From NCBI GenBank assembly GCA_010909165.1, contig MU008207.1:301983-365982 (forward strand): a stretch of 64,000 nucleotides of DNA, read 5' to 3'. A program made the position numbers and the translations under genes. The notes beneath the pieces were generated by a model, which saw nothing but the letters and a program-made list of their open reading frames with translations, did not search any database and was not told where the DNA came from. This DNA is from Anthoceros angustus. Its lineage: Eukaryota; Streptophyta; Anthocerotopsida; Anthocerotales; Anthocerotaceae. Numbering within the stretch: the stretch's first letter is position 1; the number at the start of each line of letters is the position of its first letter. This document shows positions 9,417 to 20,660 of this stretch, in pieces.

Positions 9417-10580
9417 TGTGGTGGGAGGTTCGGGACCCCGGAACCCTCACCATGGCCACTTATCACTTGTCGGTTCGTCGGTGGGGTTTCGTTCCACGAA
9501 GGGTGGAGCCCTTCCCTTGCGGATGGAGGTGCGCCCTCACGGCCCGACCTCTCGACTCTCGACTCCGTGCAGGCGCCCGGTGACTAGCGCCCCTCCTACC
9601 ACCACGGTGACCCACCCTCGGTAAGTCACACTACCCTCGCGCGATGACTCGTCGGCGCGGACCTCGTCATGAGAGCCCTGTCTGCGGCCACCTTGGGACC
9701 CCAAATCACCGTCTGATGGGCAATCCTCCCACCGGTAGCAGTTCCTACACTCCCTAAGACCCTTCTCATGACAAATTTGGGGCCGCCCCTCAAGCTCTTC
9801 ACACCCTTGAAATTCACCTTCCCTCTCTTTTCTAGGTTTCTTCCTCCTCTCTTCTCTTTTTGTCTTTTCTCTTTTCTCTCTTGCTCCTTCTCCTCTCTTG
9901 CTCCCTATCCTCTCTAGCTCCTCTCTAGTCCTCTCTCGCTCTCACTCTCTCGCTCTCACTCTCTCGCTCTCTCTCTCTTTTCTTTTCTCTTTTCTCTCTT
10001 TTCTCCTCTCTTCTCCTCTCTTCTCTAATCTACCTCTTCCACTCTTCCTAGCTAACTATCTACAGGCCCCTCACAGCCTCCCAGCCAGCGCCTCGGATCA
10101 TAGGGCATTGCCCTCACGGACCTAGGCGGACATTTGGGCTGCAAGTGGCGTCCGCGTCTTTGGATTTTGCTAGGGGTCTTCCCTTACCGATCGCCGCTGC
10201 AACAACAATGCTCCCTCACGCTCGAGCGCTACCCGGTACCTCCGGAAAGAAAGGTTTGGGCCCGCCCTCACCGTCACCGCACCTCAAGACCCTACGGACA
10301 CCATGCACCCTCACACGGTCGGCCGCGCTTGTGTAGCAAGACAAGCACACAGTCGGGAGGCAAGGCATGACATTTTATTATAGCTCCTCCCCTCTTATAG
10401 GAGCTCCCCAAACCTAGCATTAATTAAGTGCGGTGGGGTAGGTGGGGTTGCTTACGGTTTTAAGTAGGTGGCCTCTTAAAGGTTCTTAACCTACCTCCTA
10501 ACAATCCCACTAACCCCTAGGGTCTTAATGACCCATTCACTCCCCTACCAACTATTTGCCTACTTCTTCTTGGTGTTGGC
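9417..10580 (-). repeat. D 3' LTR (right end approximate)
   Basis: Starts TGTGGTGGGAGG. A TATAAG box on the minus strand (10,399-10,394) sits in a TCCTATAAGAGGGGAGG context very like the C LTR promoter. The right end is placed near a pyrimidine-rich run at about 10,580 by analogy with C and could be off by 100 bases or more. Confidence 0.5.
9825..10035. repeat. Polypyrimidine (CT)n-rich low-complexity tract
   Basis: About 200 bases of almost pure C and T on the plus strand, with CTCTCGCTCTCA units repeated three times near 9,935-9,970. It lies within the transcribed (R/U5) part of the D LTR. On the minus-strand transcript it is a GA-rich leader. Confidence 0.85.
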
Positions 10581-11940
10581 ATGGCGGGCACCACCATCTT
10601 CCTCCTCTTGGCTTGGGGTGTCCCTGTCAGGATCTCTTCACTCGTCGTCGCGGGAACCTCCACACTGTCTCGGCGATGTTGGCTATTGGCGGTGGGCGCC
10701 ACCCCTCTTGCGGGCGCTCTTGTAGAGCCTTGGCCTCTCTGTCGCCATCTGTCGGCCGCGCAATTACCTCAGGCGGTTGGGTGTTGGTGCGGCTCTCCCG
10801 CGACACCCCACCAACTCTACCGGCTGAAATCTCTTCCTCTTCCATTGGCTCCTCCCACAGCCTTACGCATCCATTTCACTCTCCAAGTCACAGATCTCGA
10901 GTTGAGGGTGCAATTCTTCCAAAATCTCCATCGTCATGGGGACCCAACAACTTCCTTGTCAACAAGGCGCATCTCCTTGGCGAACTTGTTGACCCTAGCA
11001 TGTAAGTGGACACGCATCTCACGGCCCTTCAAACAAATCTCATCAAATTCCTCGGGCCACTCTCACGAGGCTATCTTACCATAGCGCATCCCTCTCAGCG
11101 TCACCTCACTCAAGCGAAGGCATAAAGTGACATTCTCGGCACATCTCTCTTCCATGCCTCCGTGTATCCCATGCATCAGCACTGGCGTTGCTTCACGGCG
11201 ACCACATCGATGCATCATTTTCCTCCGGTGGGCTACCTCTTCCTTCCACGTTGGTACCTCCGTTGCTTGCTTCATGAGCTCCTCACGCTCCTTACTCCAT
11301 GTGGCTGTCCTCCCTCCGGCTCCTTGAGTTTGGCCTCCGATTCTTCATTCTTGGCGGCCTCGGCCTCCCCCCTCTACATATATAGGGTGAGGAAGGATTT
11401 TCCACACCCAAAGGCCAGGACAGAAATTTCCCTGTCCAGAAGGCCAAGGACCTTTCCCCTTGACGGACGTTTGGAATTCCTCAACCCAGAAGGCCAAGGG
11501 CGGCCTTTTTCTTCCTCCGGCGCCAGGGCGATTTCTCTATATATGCATGCATCGCTCCCTCCTTGGTCTTTATTCGCCTCTTCCTCCTTTGTGCACATGC
11601 AGCCTCGCGCACCACCTCAAGCTCGCTCGGCCGTATGGAAATTGCGCGCTGTCGCACTCGCGAAGACCCTTCTCGCGCGCGTCTTCCGGAGTAAGGACTT
11701 TACTGCATGTCGGGGTATGCGGGTGACTGGCGCCCCGCCACTAGGCCGGCACCAGCCCTCCTTCTTGGTTCGGCCTTCGCGAACCTTCCTCTCGCGTAAA
11801 CTTTCCGGACCTCTGTGGACCTCGTCCTTCCCGTTGGACCCGTTTTGAATCTGTTTTCCTCCTTTACATCCGTCGATTGGGGCAAATCCCATCCGCTTCT
11901 CCACTTGCCACTCCTTGTTCTTTGTCTTCCGTCGATGTTA
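10581..11940 (-). pseudogene. D extra ORF region, coiled-coil-like remnants
   Basis: Minus-strand frames such as 11,063-11,275 (VPTWKEEVAHRRKMMHRCGR) and 11,617-11,904 are rich in E, K, R and M with leucines spaced as in helices. There is no RT or integrase motif. The place, directly upstream of the 3' LTR, equals the coiled-coil part of the extra ORF in element C. Overlapping plus-strand frames of similar length are likely shadows of this purine-rich strand. Confidence 0.35.
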
Positions 11941-12009
11941 CATTGGTGAAAAAGAAAAAGAAAAATAAAACCTAACTAATATGAACAAAACTAGAGCATC
12001 CGCCCTCTT

Positions 12010-12411
12010 CCAACCGTGGACCCAAAATTTGCGTTCCACAAAGTGATGGCTAATTTCGATATGCTTGGACCTTGCATGGAACACAGGATTTCTTGAGAGT
12101 GCGATGGCTGATTGGTTGTCACATAATAATGGAGTGGGATCGGACTGAAGTTGTTGAAGTCCTTTGAGAAAACTGCGTATCCATATTATTTCCTTGGAAG
12201 CTTGAGTCATGGCTGCATACTCGGCTTCTGTCGAGGAAAGACATATGGTGGATAACTTCTTGCTGGACCAGGAAACAACTGAAGTGCCCATGAAAGTGCA
12301 ATAGGCAGCAACACTGCGTCGAGTGTCAGGATCCCCCGCCCAATCCGCATCGCAATAAGCTGAAAGAGCTAAACCGGTTGTGGACTTGACGCCAAGTCGA
12401 GGAGTGCCTTC
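12010..12411 (-). pseudogene. F RNase H domain
   Basis: The frame carries GTPRLG, LSAYCDADWAGDPDTRRS, WSSKKLSTICLSSTEAEYAA, CDNQSAIALSRNPVFHARSK and KHIEISHHFVERK. These are the conserved blocks of Copia RNase H, with catalytic D (in DADW), E (in STEAEY) and D (in CDNQSA) present. Codons before GTPRLG belong to unrelated inserted DNA, and after KHIEISHHFVERK the frame runs into element D. The domain is thus bounded by two insertions. Confidence 0.9.
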
Positions 12412-13378
12412 GAAGATATCGTTTAGCTGCGATCGATGAGGGGACGGGGTTCTCGCTACCACCTCCTTGTGGCCGAATTGGAGAAGGTGGTTGGCATTGA
12501 GAACCGGAATTGAGCGTGTGGTGGGTGAGGGAGAGGATGCACGCCGCAGACGGGACTGGCCCGCATCCGGCTGTAGATTCGAGTGAGAGCGGCGCCATCC
12601 CGCTTTGTTTAGAGTTACCGGTGTTGATGTTGTGTTTGTTTTGGTGACCGACCCATAGTTTTTGGGTGAGCACGCTCTCAATAAAGCGGCCACCTTTTCA
12701 TTCGAGTTCCCGAACCTTCCTCAAACCCTATACCATATGCACATGAATGCTCACATACCTTGATCCTCATTGTAAACCGCGTGTTGTTGTAAGGTATGTA
12801 TGTCCGTTGTAAAAGCCTTGTAAAACTTGACAATGCGTTGTAAACCACTTCCCATTGTTAGTAGACCATGGGCCGTTGTAAAGAAAATCGTTGTAAACAA
12901 AGTGATGGTATTTACTACGGCGTTGTAACAAAGACATTCATTGTTGTAAAATCATTGCGGATCTATGCGTGTTGCAACCAAGAAGAGCCCTCGTAGTAAA
13001 GTAGCATATGCCACGTCATCGAATAGCCATGGCTAAACACTCCCGTAGTAAAACACCAGAGCTCTGTAGTAATAATTGGCTATACAAGAAAAATAATCCA
13101 TGAACCATGAAGCCGCTTGTAAATCGACTTGAGCCTCGAAATTGCTCTAAAAAACAGCCTATAGTAAAAGGCCCGCTTTTCCTAATGCAATTAGTCTTGC
13201 GGCGTATAAGAAAGGCCACGGCAATCAAAATTTGTTGAGTTAAACGTGACGATCTGCTTTGCTCATATCCGTAAACATGCTACTACAAAATGATTAAGGT
13301 AAGAGACTTCGGTGCCTCGCCTCACCCCGGCCTCGTTTCCTCGGCCCACTTCGNTTGTCGTCTGTGAACATAAGAAAA
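12412..13378. mobile_element. Insert in F between RT and RNase H, with motif array
   Basis: F coding sequence is lost between RNase H (right edge about 12,411) and RT (left edge about 13,603). The left 280 bases are open on the minus strand but not Copia-like. From about 12,765 to 13,170 short motifs TTGTAAA or GTAGTAAA recur about fifteen times. Such arrays mark the subterminal regions of some DNA transposons (CACTA, hAT). I could not find matching terminal inverted repeats. One undetermined base (n) lies at 13,354. Confidence 0.4.
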
Positions 13379-13602
13379 TGATGAGAATCATACACAAGCT
13401 CTAGCAATATGTGTTGCATTACATTCATAATAGAAAGTACATGCCTTTATGTAGGCAAGGTAGTTGTAACCAATAAGTGGTTGTAACAACCAATTAAATA
13501 ACTACTAAAAGAAAACTACCTAGAGCCCTAAGGACTAAATTAATTATTAAGTCCTAGGTGCCCTAGTGAAGAGTGCCCTAATAGTAAGCTATTTTAATCC
13601 CA
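13379..13602 (-). repeat. Solo LTR of the A family
   Basis: Reverse complement homologue of the A LTRs at 21.5 and 57.6 kb: shared blocks include GTGCCCTAGTGAA, AGAAAACTACCTA and TGCATTACAT plus the end TGATGAGAATCA. It is more diverged from the two A LTRs than they are from each other. Flanks read GAAAA on the left and TAAAA on the right, a possible 5-bp target duplication with one change. It sits in F's RT gene. Confidence 0.75.
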
Positions 13603-14207
13603 TAAAATATATACACCGGTGTCTCGTGCATTGAGGGTGAAGCCGAGCTCCATCAAAAGTTTGTGAAACACTTCATACCAGCTCGTGAAGCCTCGCTTGA
13701 GTCCATAAAGAGTTTTGAGGAGCTTGCAAACCTTGTCGGTCAATGATAAAACCTTCAGAACCATATAGATGTCTTCCGAAGCCATTCGAAAGGCTGTTTG
13801 ACATCCATTGATGCACGAGGAGATTGTGATGAATCGCTGTGGCTAAAAGGATACGAGAGGTGGACTTGACAACAGGAGCAAATGTTTCATTGTAGTCAAG
13901 CCTCGGGATTTGGCTATAGCCCTTGGCCACTAGACGGGCCTTGTATCTTCCAATGACCCATCGTTCAACTTTTCTTGAAAACCCACTTACATTGAACAGG
14001 TTTTCGACAAGGAGGGAGATCGACAAGCTTCCATGTCTTATTTTGGATGAGGGACTTATACTCCGAATCTATGGCAGCTTGCCAAAAAGAGGCCTCAGGG
14101 CCAGCTAAGGCTTCTGTATAAGTTAAAGGCTCACCAAGGAAGTCAAACACCGAGAAGCTGCGTAAGAGAATTGAAGTGACTATATGCGAATAAGGGGCTC
14201 TTTCCAC
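13603..14207 (-). pseudogene. F reverse transcriptase, N-terminal half
   Basis: Minus-strand frames give the RT start block (EALAGPEASFWQAAIDSEY, then NKTWKLVDLP and CKWVFKK), then RYKARLVAKGYSQIPRLDYN, ETFAPVVKSTS, and TLYGLKRGFTSWYE near the left end. The palm motif YVDD is not present because the solo LTR and the next insert cut the gene before it. Several frameshifts separate the blocks. Confidence 0.85.
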
Positions 14208-14387
14208 TCAGGCATAGGTCGACGGATGCGAGTGGAACGACGAGGAGGAGGGACTGAGTCGCCGTATTCGGCTCTACGATGGGTGTGACAACAGGCTCAA
14301 CTGACGAAGAGTCTGCATGGGGAATACCCGAGAGTTCACTATCATCTGGGCGCTGGTGGTGGTGGAGATGTTGAAATGTCCATCATG

Positions 14388-15250
14388 TCAAGCCTTTTCA
14401 TCTTCACCATCATTATAATCGGAAGCTGAAATTGGTTCCCTTATTTCCTGAGAAGGAGAAGCATCCTCGTCGTCAAAGAAACTGACCTCATCAGTATCAA
14501 CAAGAACTGTATCTTCTATGCCATGGATGGAAGAAGAAACAGGAGTCGCATCCGGAAGCAAAGCAGCAGTATGACGGCGAAGAAGAGCAGCCTCGTGGAA
14601 AACCACGCTCCTTGATAAAGTGAGCTGACGGGTGACGGGGTTAAACAACTTGTAGCCCTTCACCTCCTCTGAGTACCCGACAAAAACATGCCGAGATGCC
14701 TTGGGATCAAGCTTGGAACGCAATGCTGGAGGGACGAGAGCATAAGCAGGAGCACCAAAAATTCGTAGGTGTCGAACTCGGGGCTTCTTGCCCGTCCATC
14801 TTTCAAAAGGGGTCATGGTGCCAAGCTCCTTTGTCGGCAGCCGATTCTGTACATAGTTGACGGCCATCAAAGCTTCTGCCCAATACCCACGGGTGAGTCC
14901 AGCAAAAGAGAGAGAAGCCAAAGTGGCTTCCTGTAGAGTTCTGTTTTTGCGTTCCGAGAAAGCATTCTGCTCTGGAGTGTAAGGAACTGTCAACTGATGA
15001 AGGATTCCTTCTTGCATGTAAGGATGCGAATGCGTGATCGGTACTCACCGCCATTGTCTGCTCGCAAGATTCGCACCTTACAGAAGTCTCGGCGTTGAGC
15101 ATAGCGAACATAAGACTTGAAGCCAAAAGCTTCACTCTTGTGTCGAGAAAGAAAACTACACAATATCCGCCTCCACTCACGATGAAGGTCAAGAAATAGT
15201 CCGCCCAAAGGAGCTAGTGGACATGGGGCCACATATGTCGCTATGACAGA
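14388..15250 (-). pseudogene. F integrase
   Basis: The core shows ILRADNGGEYRS, then VPYTPEQNAFSERKNRTLQ, holding the second D and the E of the DD35E triad. It continues with RGYWAEALMAVNYVQNRLP, TPFERWTGKKPRVRHLRIFG and KLDPKASRHVFVGYSEE. This is the normal Copia order. The 209-codon stretch from 15,017 to 14,388 is open. The frame changes at about 15,020 and again upstream, so no full integrase is encoded. Confidence 0.9.
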
Positions 15251-15995
15251 TGAAGCAAGCCATCAGCACGGCTAAGGGCCATATCCTTAAAAGGCGTGAA
15301 TGTGCCTTACTCAATTGACAGGACTCATGCGTATCTTATCAAAAGGGAATTCAAGGGCTCACGATAACTCTCACCTTTGACAAGGAACCGAGGCGTTGGA
15401 AATTGACATGTCCAAGACGATGTTACACAATTGTGTGGAAGGTACCTGTGGAATGAACTGATTGAGTAGAACCTAACAGTCTTGACGCTCGTGGAGGCAG
15501 TGATCGTGAGAAGGTGAGCTGAGAAAAGATGATGCCCTAACTTGAGTTTGTAACGTAGCACCCTTGCCGATCAAAACACACTCGGCAAGAATGTTCTGAC
15601 AACTTCAGATGACATCAAGTTCTTAGTCATGGAAGGGACATAGAGAACCTTTGTGAGTGTAAGGCTTGAAGAGTCGCAAGGAAATGATAATGAACTGAAC
15701 CTTTGATAGAAAGTCCACTATCGTCCCCTAATAAGACAAACTGTTTGGCATCAGCAGAAGGAGTGAAAGAAGAAAAAACACGCCTGTGAAAGCAAATATG
15801 ACTTGTGGCTCCTGAATCAAGAAACCATGTGTCAGATTGTACTTGGGTGGACGACAAACAAACTGCCAGGATAGTGGGCTGCTTAGCCTTGCTGATGGTG
15901 ACGTTGCTTTCTGGAGGATGATCGCGCCTGGGCTCTCCTCCTTTCTTCACGAGCCTCCTGCTCATAATGGCTGTGAATCTTACACCGACACACAA
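15251..15995 (-). pseudogene. F protease and pre-integrase region
   Basis: The 122-codon frame contains DTWFLDSGATSHICFHRRVF, the Copia aspartic protease active site (DSGATSH), followed by LLGDDSGLSIKGSV. Further along, frames such as 15,561-15,325 cover the histidine- and cysteine-containing pre-integrase part but are broken. The protease lies directly after gag, in the order expected for a single Copia polyprotein. Confidence 0.85.
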
Positions 15996-16739
15996 AAGTC
16001 TTCTTGTTGATTACATCTCGTTGTGGGTTCGAGTAGGAACCACGTCCTCTCGACCCGCCTCGGCCTCTTGATGTAACAATACTCTTGTGTTGTTGGAAGT
16101 GGAGCCCTTTGGTTTGTGAAAACTCCTTGTGCGCCTCGATATAAGGCCAATTACCTCCTCGAGTGTTACCTTCGGCGGTAGTAGCTGAATGAAGGCATGT
16201 ATTGTGGCATTCTACCGCCAACAAAGTGCGATAACTTTCTCGGAAGTGAAGCCAAGATACTTATAGTCGCTTGAACTTCACAAGATCACCACAATAGGCA
16301 AGATTAGCACGAAGAGTCCTAAACTTGTTGATATAAGCCTCAACTGTGCTCATTGTCCCGCATCCTCAAATTGAAGAAGTCTCGGCGCATGCACCGTGGA
16401 CGCCAACTCTTGTCCCGATATAGATCGGAAAACTTTCCACACATCCGCCGAGGTTTTGGCATCTATGGTGTGTGGCATCACATTTCTATCTAAGGCAATG
16501 AGTATAGAACGAGCACGCCTATCCTTACGCCTCCTGTGCTAGGATTTCTTCGCTCTAATGTGTTGTCACCTTGGGTTCTGTGCCATCTACAATGGTCAAC
16601 AGCTCATTCTCCTCAAAGATTTGGGTCATCATGGCCCGATATGTTGTATGATATTAAACCTATCCTTGTCCCGAACTCAATTTTCAAAGAGGGACTAACA
16701 CTTGGTGAAACCCGCATGATTTCGTGATTTAGAACTCAT
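15996..16739 (-). pseudogene. F gag
   Basis: The likely start is the ATG at 16,739-16,737 (MSSKSRNHAGFTKC). Conserved Copia gag features follow in shifting frames: ADVWKVFRSISGQELAS, then a helical part, RGRGGSRGRGSYSN, and a degraded zinc knuckle (CRCKIHSHYEQEA). The knuckle has lost part of the C-x2-C-x4-H-x4-C pattern. Several frameshifts make it non-functional. Confidence 0.75.
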
Positions 16740-17353
16740 CGTGAGCTTTGAAGTAGTTGCTGTCTCTCTAATTCTAAAAGGTCATGGGGAGAAGTCCCAC
16801 GCAGATGAGAGTAGGTTCAAAAAGGGATGAAATGTCCACGACCAATTCATCATCGAATAACTATCTCGTCATAATGGAGAGAGAGCTACAACATGGTGCA
16901 AGGCGCTTGATGACAAGTACGAGAAGGATTGGCGCATGAGGTCCTTCATGCATCGCTCTTCACAAAACAAGTGGAGGGCCTTGATGCCCAACAACTTCTC
17001 GATAAATGCTTCCTGACACACGCGACCGCAATGCCGAAAGCTCTTGTGGAGAGATGTCAGATAGTCCTCGCCAAGACGCCTGGAGTTGGGGCTTTCAGTA
17101 TGAGAAAAGCTCCTTGTCGCACGGTATACCGGATGAAGGTATGGTAGCCTTTTGGCAACTCCGGCTGACGAAGTCACCCGCTTGTCCACGATCCGCAAAT
17201 GTAACAAGGGATTTGCTCCAAATAAGCTATGCATGGACGGGTCGCAAGGTCTCGTGTCGGCCGCAGAAGGCCTCTTGGCATCTTGATCTAAAGATGGCAA
17301 GATCGTGGTGTGTCGGATGCGTTGGCACCCATGCTAGTCGCCCAAATCAAATA
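16740..17353 (-). mobile_element. F 5' leader
   Basis: Untranslated region between the primer site and the gag ATG. Open frames here (for example 16,869-17,300) show no domain and are probably chance. Confidence 0.5.
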
Positions 17354-17366
17354 GGCTCTGATACCA
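17354..17366 (-). promoter_or_regulatory. F primer binding site (initiator Met tRNA)
   Basis: The minus strand reads TGGTATCAGAGCC directly after the LTR end. TGGTATCAGAGC is the standard site complementary to the 3' end of plant initiator methionine tRNA, which primes minus-strand DNA synthesis. Confidence 0.95.
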
Positions 17367-17601
17367 TAAAAGCTAAGAGAATAGCTATGGCAGGATCAAC
17401 ATGAGAGAGCCAAAGTGACCAAGAGCACAAGCGGAGAACACGAGAAGCAAAACGTATGTGAGGAAAAAAGGTTGATTGATTAATGGAAAGAAACTATCTT
17501 ATACAAAAAGGCGAACGGTTATTTAACCGTCGGAACTGAAAATGCAAAACTACTTTAGCGGTTCATAGTTGTAACATAACGCTTTTAGGCTATTTCTAAT
17601 A
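17367..17601 (-). repeat. F 5' LTR
   Basis: Paired with 8,088-8,323. Ends TATTAG...CTTTTA on the minus strand, with a TATAAG box at 17,503-17,498 as the probable promoter core. Confidence 0.85.
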
Positions 17602-17830
17602 GCCAGAGCCAAACGCGCGAGAGAGAGACGGAAGGTCACGAGCTCACGTGTGTACCAAGAAAAGAGAGAGTAGTGTATTGATGAAGCAGAAGGATACTTC
17701 TACATGTTTGTAGAGAGAGCGGTTTAATAACTGTCAGTCTAGCTGCAAATACTAAACTACCTAATAGCCGTTCATGTGACGAGCTAACTCAAATAAACTG
17801 AAAGGCTATTCCCAAAATGGTGACCTTGGT
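17602..17830. repeat. Possible diverged Copia LTR next to F
   Basis: The block resembles the F LTR in layout: a GA-rich start, a TATTGATGAAG part, a run like GGTTTAATAACTGTCAG and a GCCGTTCATG end. The similarity is weak and I could not define ends, so it may be an older relative into which F inserted. Confidence 0.25.
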
Positions 17831-19773
17831 GGGCCTGCTCATCCCTTGACTGCGGCATGCCAGCCTTGGTGGCCACATTTCGTGCTTGGCCACATTTCAT
17901 CTGCCACTCAATTGCGGACTACAAGCGGACAAACCGTTGCAGAGTTGCAGACTTCTCATCTAAGGCTCGCACATTCGAACAGAGTTGCAGACTTCTAACC
18001 TAGGGCTCGAATATTCCATCATTCGGGAGAGATTGACAGGCTAGTGTCGGGACCATCACTGAACACCCTCTCTTAGACCAAGCTCTTCCGAATCTCAACG
18101 TTTCGGCCAGGCCCAAAGAAATATGAGCTAACGTATCAAATTCACTGCTTGGGTCCCCAAGCTCCCCGCCTTGATTCGATGCATTCTCGATTTGCAGATG
18201 TGACGCCTATGCCGATCGACTCCACCTGGACGGCAACCAAGCAGAAAGACTGTGCCAAACGCCGGCATCCGAGGCCTCAAGTCTCGACGCAACAAGACCC
18301 AAATCAAAGCCGCGGCCCAAGACCGCCTCACATGACATCATTGCCTTAGCGGCGTGTGCCGCCCCGTAAGGCCCTACCCCGCGATCGTGTGAACTTCAGG
18401 CTTGCTTATCAGACAATGGGTTGAACATGGACTGATCATGCAGGGCTGATGGATGGGTGCAACTGAAGAGCGGGGGACCGTGGTACGCAAGCAAGGGCCG
18501 GAGAAGGGACGGAGAGTGTCAAGGCCGAGGCGAACTGCCGAGCCCAAGCTCTCGAACGCAGCAGCCCATCGGCTGCCTCCCGCAAGAGATGCCATGGGCA
18601 CGATGGGAGCCATTGAGGTGCTGACTGGCGATGAGGGAGAAATTCGGCTCAACTGTCGTCGAATCAACTAGACAGTTTGTGTTAAGAGGCTGGGAATGGT
18701 AAACCATTGGCTGGCTGGCAGTAGTGGGCACTGTGATTAGCAAGATTGACATCTGAACACCAAAGTACAGAGCCACTTCAACCGGACGAACCGTTGCAGA
18801 TTTCTCCCAATTGCGCGCAGACTTATCTACGGATCAAACATTCGGGAGATAGGGGGTTGATTCAGCATACGGGAGAGAGGGGGGTAATCGAACATTCGGT
18901 TTGATTTGAAGATGCGGGTCGAACGCAAAACGGAGAGAGAGGGTGGCACTTCCAGTGTCAGGATGAGATGCTCATCATGCTCGAATGTTTGGGTACTTGT
19001 GCCATTTCGGGGGGGCGCTGCTTCTAAGCAGGATTCCTCTACTGCCAGCTAGGGCCCACTCGGGTTGGAGCCGGATCCTGGAGAAGCATCGTCTGGTCCT
19101 TTCCCTAGGGACTCCCGATCTCCTCAGGCCTCCCCTCAAGCATTTCTAGCCCAGCCAGAGGTTTCCACTCCCCCGACACTAAACCCAGGTACTTGTGGAA
19201 TCCCCTCACCAGAGGCCATGTCACAGCTTGGGTCTCTCCGTCATAGGCAAACCAGAGCCTTGACTTGAAAAGGAAGTTTGTCACAGATGCACGTATATTG
19301 CCTCCCTTGCAGCCTACCGGGACAACATGGGATAGCGAAACCGTGGTGGAAAAGGGTTTGGGTGGCACTTCCAGCGTACCAGGAGGGTAGATGCACATGC
19401 GCGTGTTTTGGTAGTGACCTCGGAGTCATCCGTGTATGAGGGGCACTCAGAATTGGATGGATGGTATTATATGAGAGATCATGTGGCCCATCGCGCGACA
19501 CATATGATTCACATTATAATCACCGCCTCGAATTCGCACCATGCACACCGCATGAGGGCCACCAACACATCCAGCACCGGTCCAGCCCCAGCTCGGACAC
19601 CGAATTGGCGAGGACAGCTCTCCAAACACTAGCCGCACCGTTCATATGGGGATCCAAACCTCCAGTACTAAGGTGCGGCGAGTGGGGATGACCCCGCATT
19701 GGGAGGGAGAGTCCCAATGAAAGCTCCCACTTATCTGCCTATCGATAGAACCCCGCAACATTGAGGTCCGGCC
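17831..19773. other. No recognisable gene; short direct repeats
   Basis: The region between F and E has no domain I recognise. Segments near 17,925-18,030 and 18,785-18,870 share ACCGTTGCAGA, CAGACTT and CATTCGGGAGA in the same order, about 860 bases apart, which could mark the two ends of a very small retroelement. GGTGGCACTTCCAG occurs at 18,943 and 19,360. Confidence 0.3.
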
Positions 19774-20033
19774 TGAAGGATCGTGTGGCAGCACATGATG
19801 GTGGAAAGAGGAGAGGAGAGGAGGAAGCAAATGGATCTCTCACATTGAGATAAGGCTCTGGGGGTATTTATACCCTCCAGTAGGGCTCCCTAGAAAGATC
19901 CACAAGAAGCCGCTAGGAAACCGCGCAAGAAGCTTCCTAGTGATTAGCTTCAGCTAAACTAATGATACTTAACTGACACCTAACTTAGACTAAGTGTATT
20001 AGTCTAAGTACATTGGGCTTTAATACCCTTACA
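19774..20033 (-). repeat. E 3' LTR
   Basis: Ends TGTAAGGGTATT...CCTTCA on the minus strand. A TATAAATA box sits in GGGTATAAATACCCC at about 19,873-19,863. The adjacent minus-strand purine tract AAGTGGGAGG (20,034-20,046) supports its place as 3' LTR. Confidence 0.85.
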
Positions 20034-20089
20034 ACCTCCCACTTAAAGGCCAATTTACCTTCAGAAGAATGGACTATCTCATGCCCATC

Positions 20090-20660
20090 GTCCGAGCTTG
20101 TGCAAATTGTCTAGAGAGTCCCTTGGTAAGAATATCTAGGTTCTCGCCGGTGAACCTTGACAAGTTGTACCCTCTTGTTGTCCAACACCTCTCGAATGAA
20201 GTGATACGTCACATCCACATGTTTAGTCTTCGCATGAAACATCGGATTTTGCCAATTGATAGCACTGCTATCACAATGCAACACCGGCACTCAACCTTGA
20301 TCCCCAAGTCTCCCACTAAACGAAAGCCATATGGCTTCCTTGCAAGCCCTCTTGTCGCAACATACCGGCCTCCGTGGTAGATAGCGAATGCACGATCGCA
20401 AACGAGATCGCCATGAGATCGCCTCCAAAGGCACATGAAGACATAACTCGATGTGGACCTCCTTTTGTCCATATCCCCGTGATAATCAAAGATCTGTACC
20501 CAACCACATGCATCTTCACTACCAAAACATATGCACAAAGCTTCTGTACCATTCAGATACCTCATAACTCCTTTTACTGCCTGTCAATGCTTCTTGCCAG
20601 GGTTTGAAATAAACCTGCTAACCACTCCCACTGCAAAGGCAATGTCAGGACGTGTAGCAA
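20090..20660 (-). pseudogene. E RNase H domain
   Basis: Minus-strand frames contain RPDIAFAVGVVSRFISNPGK at the right edge, MRYLNGTEALCICFG, a degraded DADYAGD block (reading IFDYHGDMDKRRSTSSYVF), and NPMFHAKTKHVDVTYHFIRE near 20,230. This is the normal end of a Copia polyprotein. The catalytic STEAEY block is damaged and the frame shifts at least three times. Confidence 0.8.

Larger units (their letters stand above)
9417..11940 (-). mobile_element. Gypsy-like element D, 3' end only
   Basis: The left part is an LTR whose minus-strand end is ...CCACCACA, starting on the plus strand as TGTGGTGGGAGGTTCGGGAC. This mirrors the C family LTR end (TGTGGTAGGGAG). To its right the minus strand encodes charged, helical low-complexity protein, the same arrangement as the extra ORF next to the C 3' LTR. 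No primer site or gag is next to the LTR, so it is the 3' LTR. The internal region breaks off in F's RNase H at about 11,940. Confidence 0.55.
8088..17601 (-). mobile_element. Copia element F (with nested insertions)
   Basis: Two LTRs of about 235 bp in the same orientation bound the element. On the minus strand the order is LTR, tRNA initiator-Met primer site, gag, protease, integrase, RT, RNase H, purine tract, LTR, as in Ty1/Copia. Three later insertions break it: a Gypsy 3' end (9.42-11.94 kb), a motif-rich insert (12.4-13.38 kb) and a solo LTR of the A family (13.38-13.60 kb). LTRs differ by scattered changes and a few indels, so it is moderately old. Flanking five-mers (GCAGC left, GCCAG right) do not match as a target-site duplication. 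Confidence 0.85.

Noticed and set aside
17354-17366. Possible tRNA piece
   Set aside because: TGGTATCAGAGCC is a primer binding site next to an LTR; there is no cloverleaf sequence around it.
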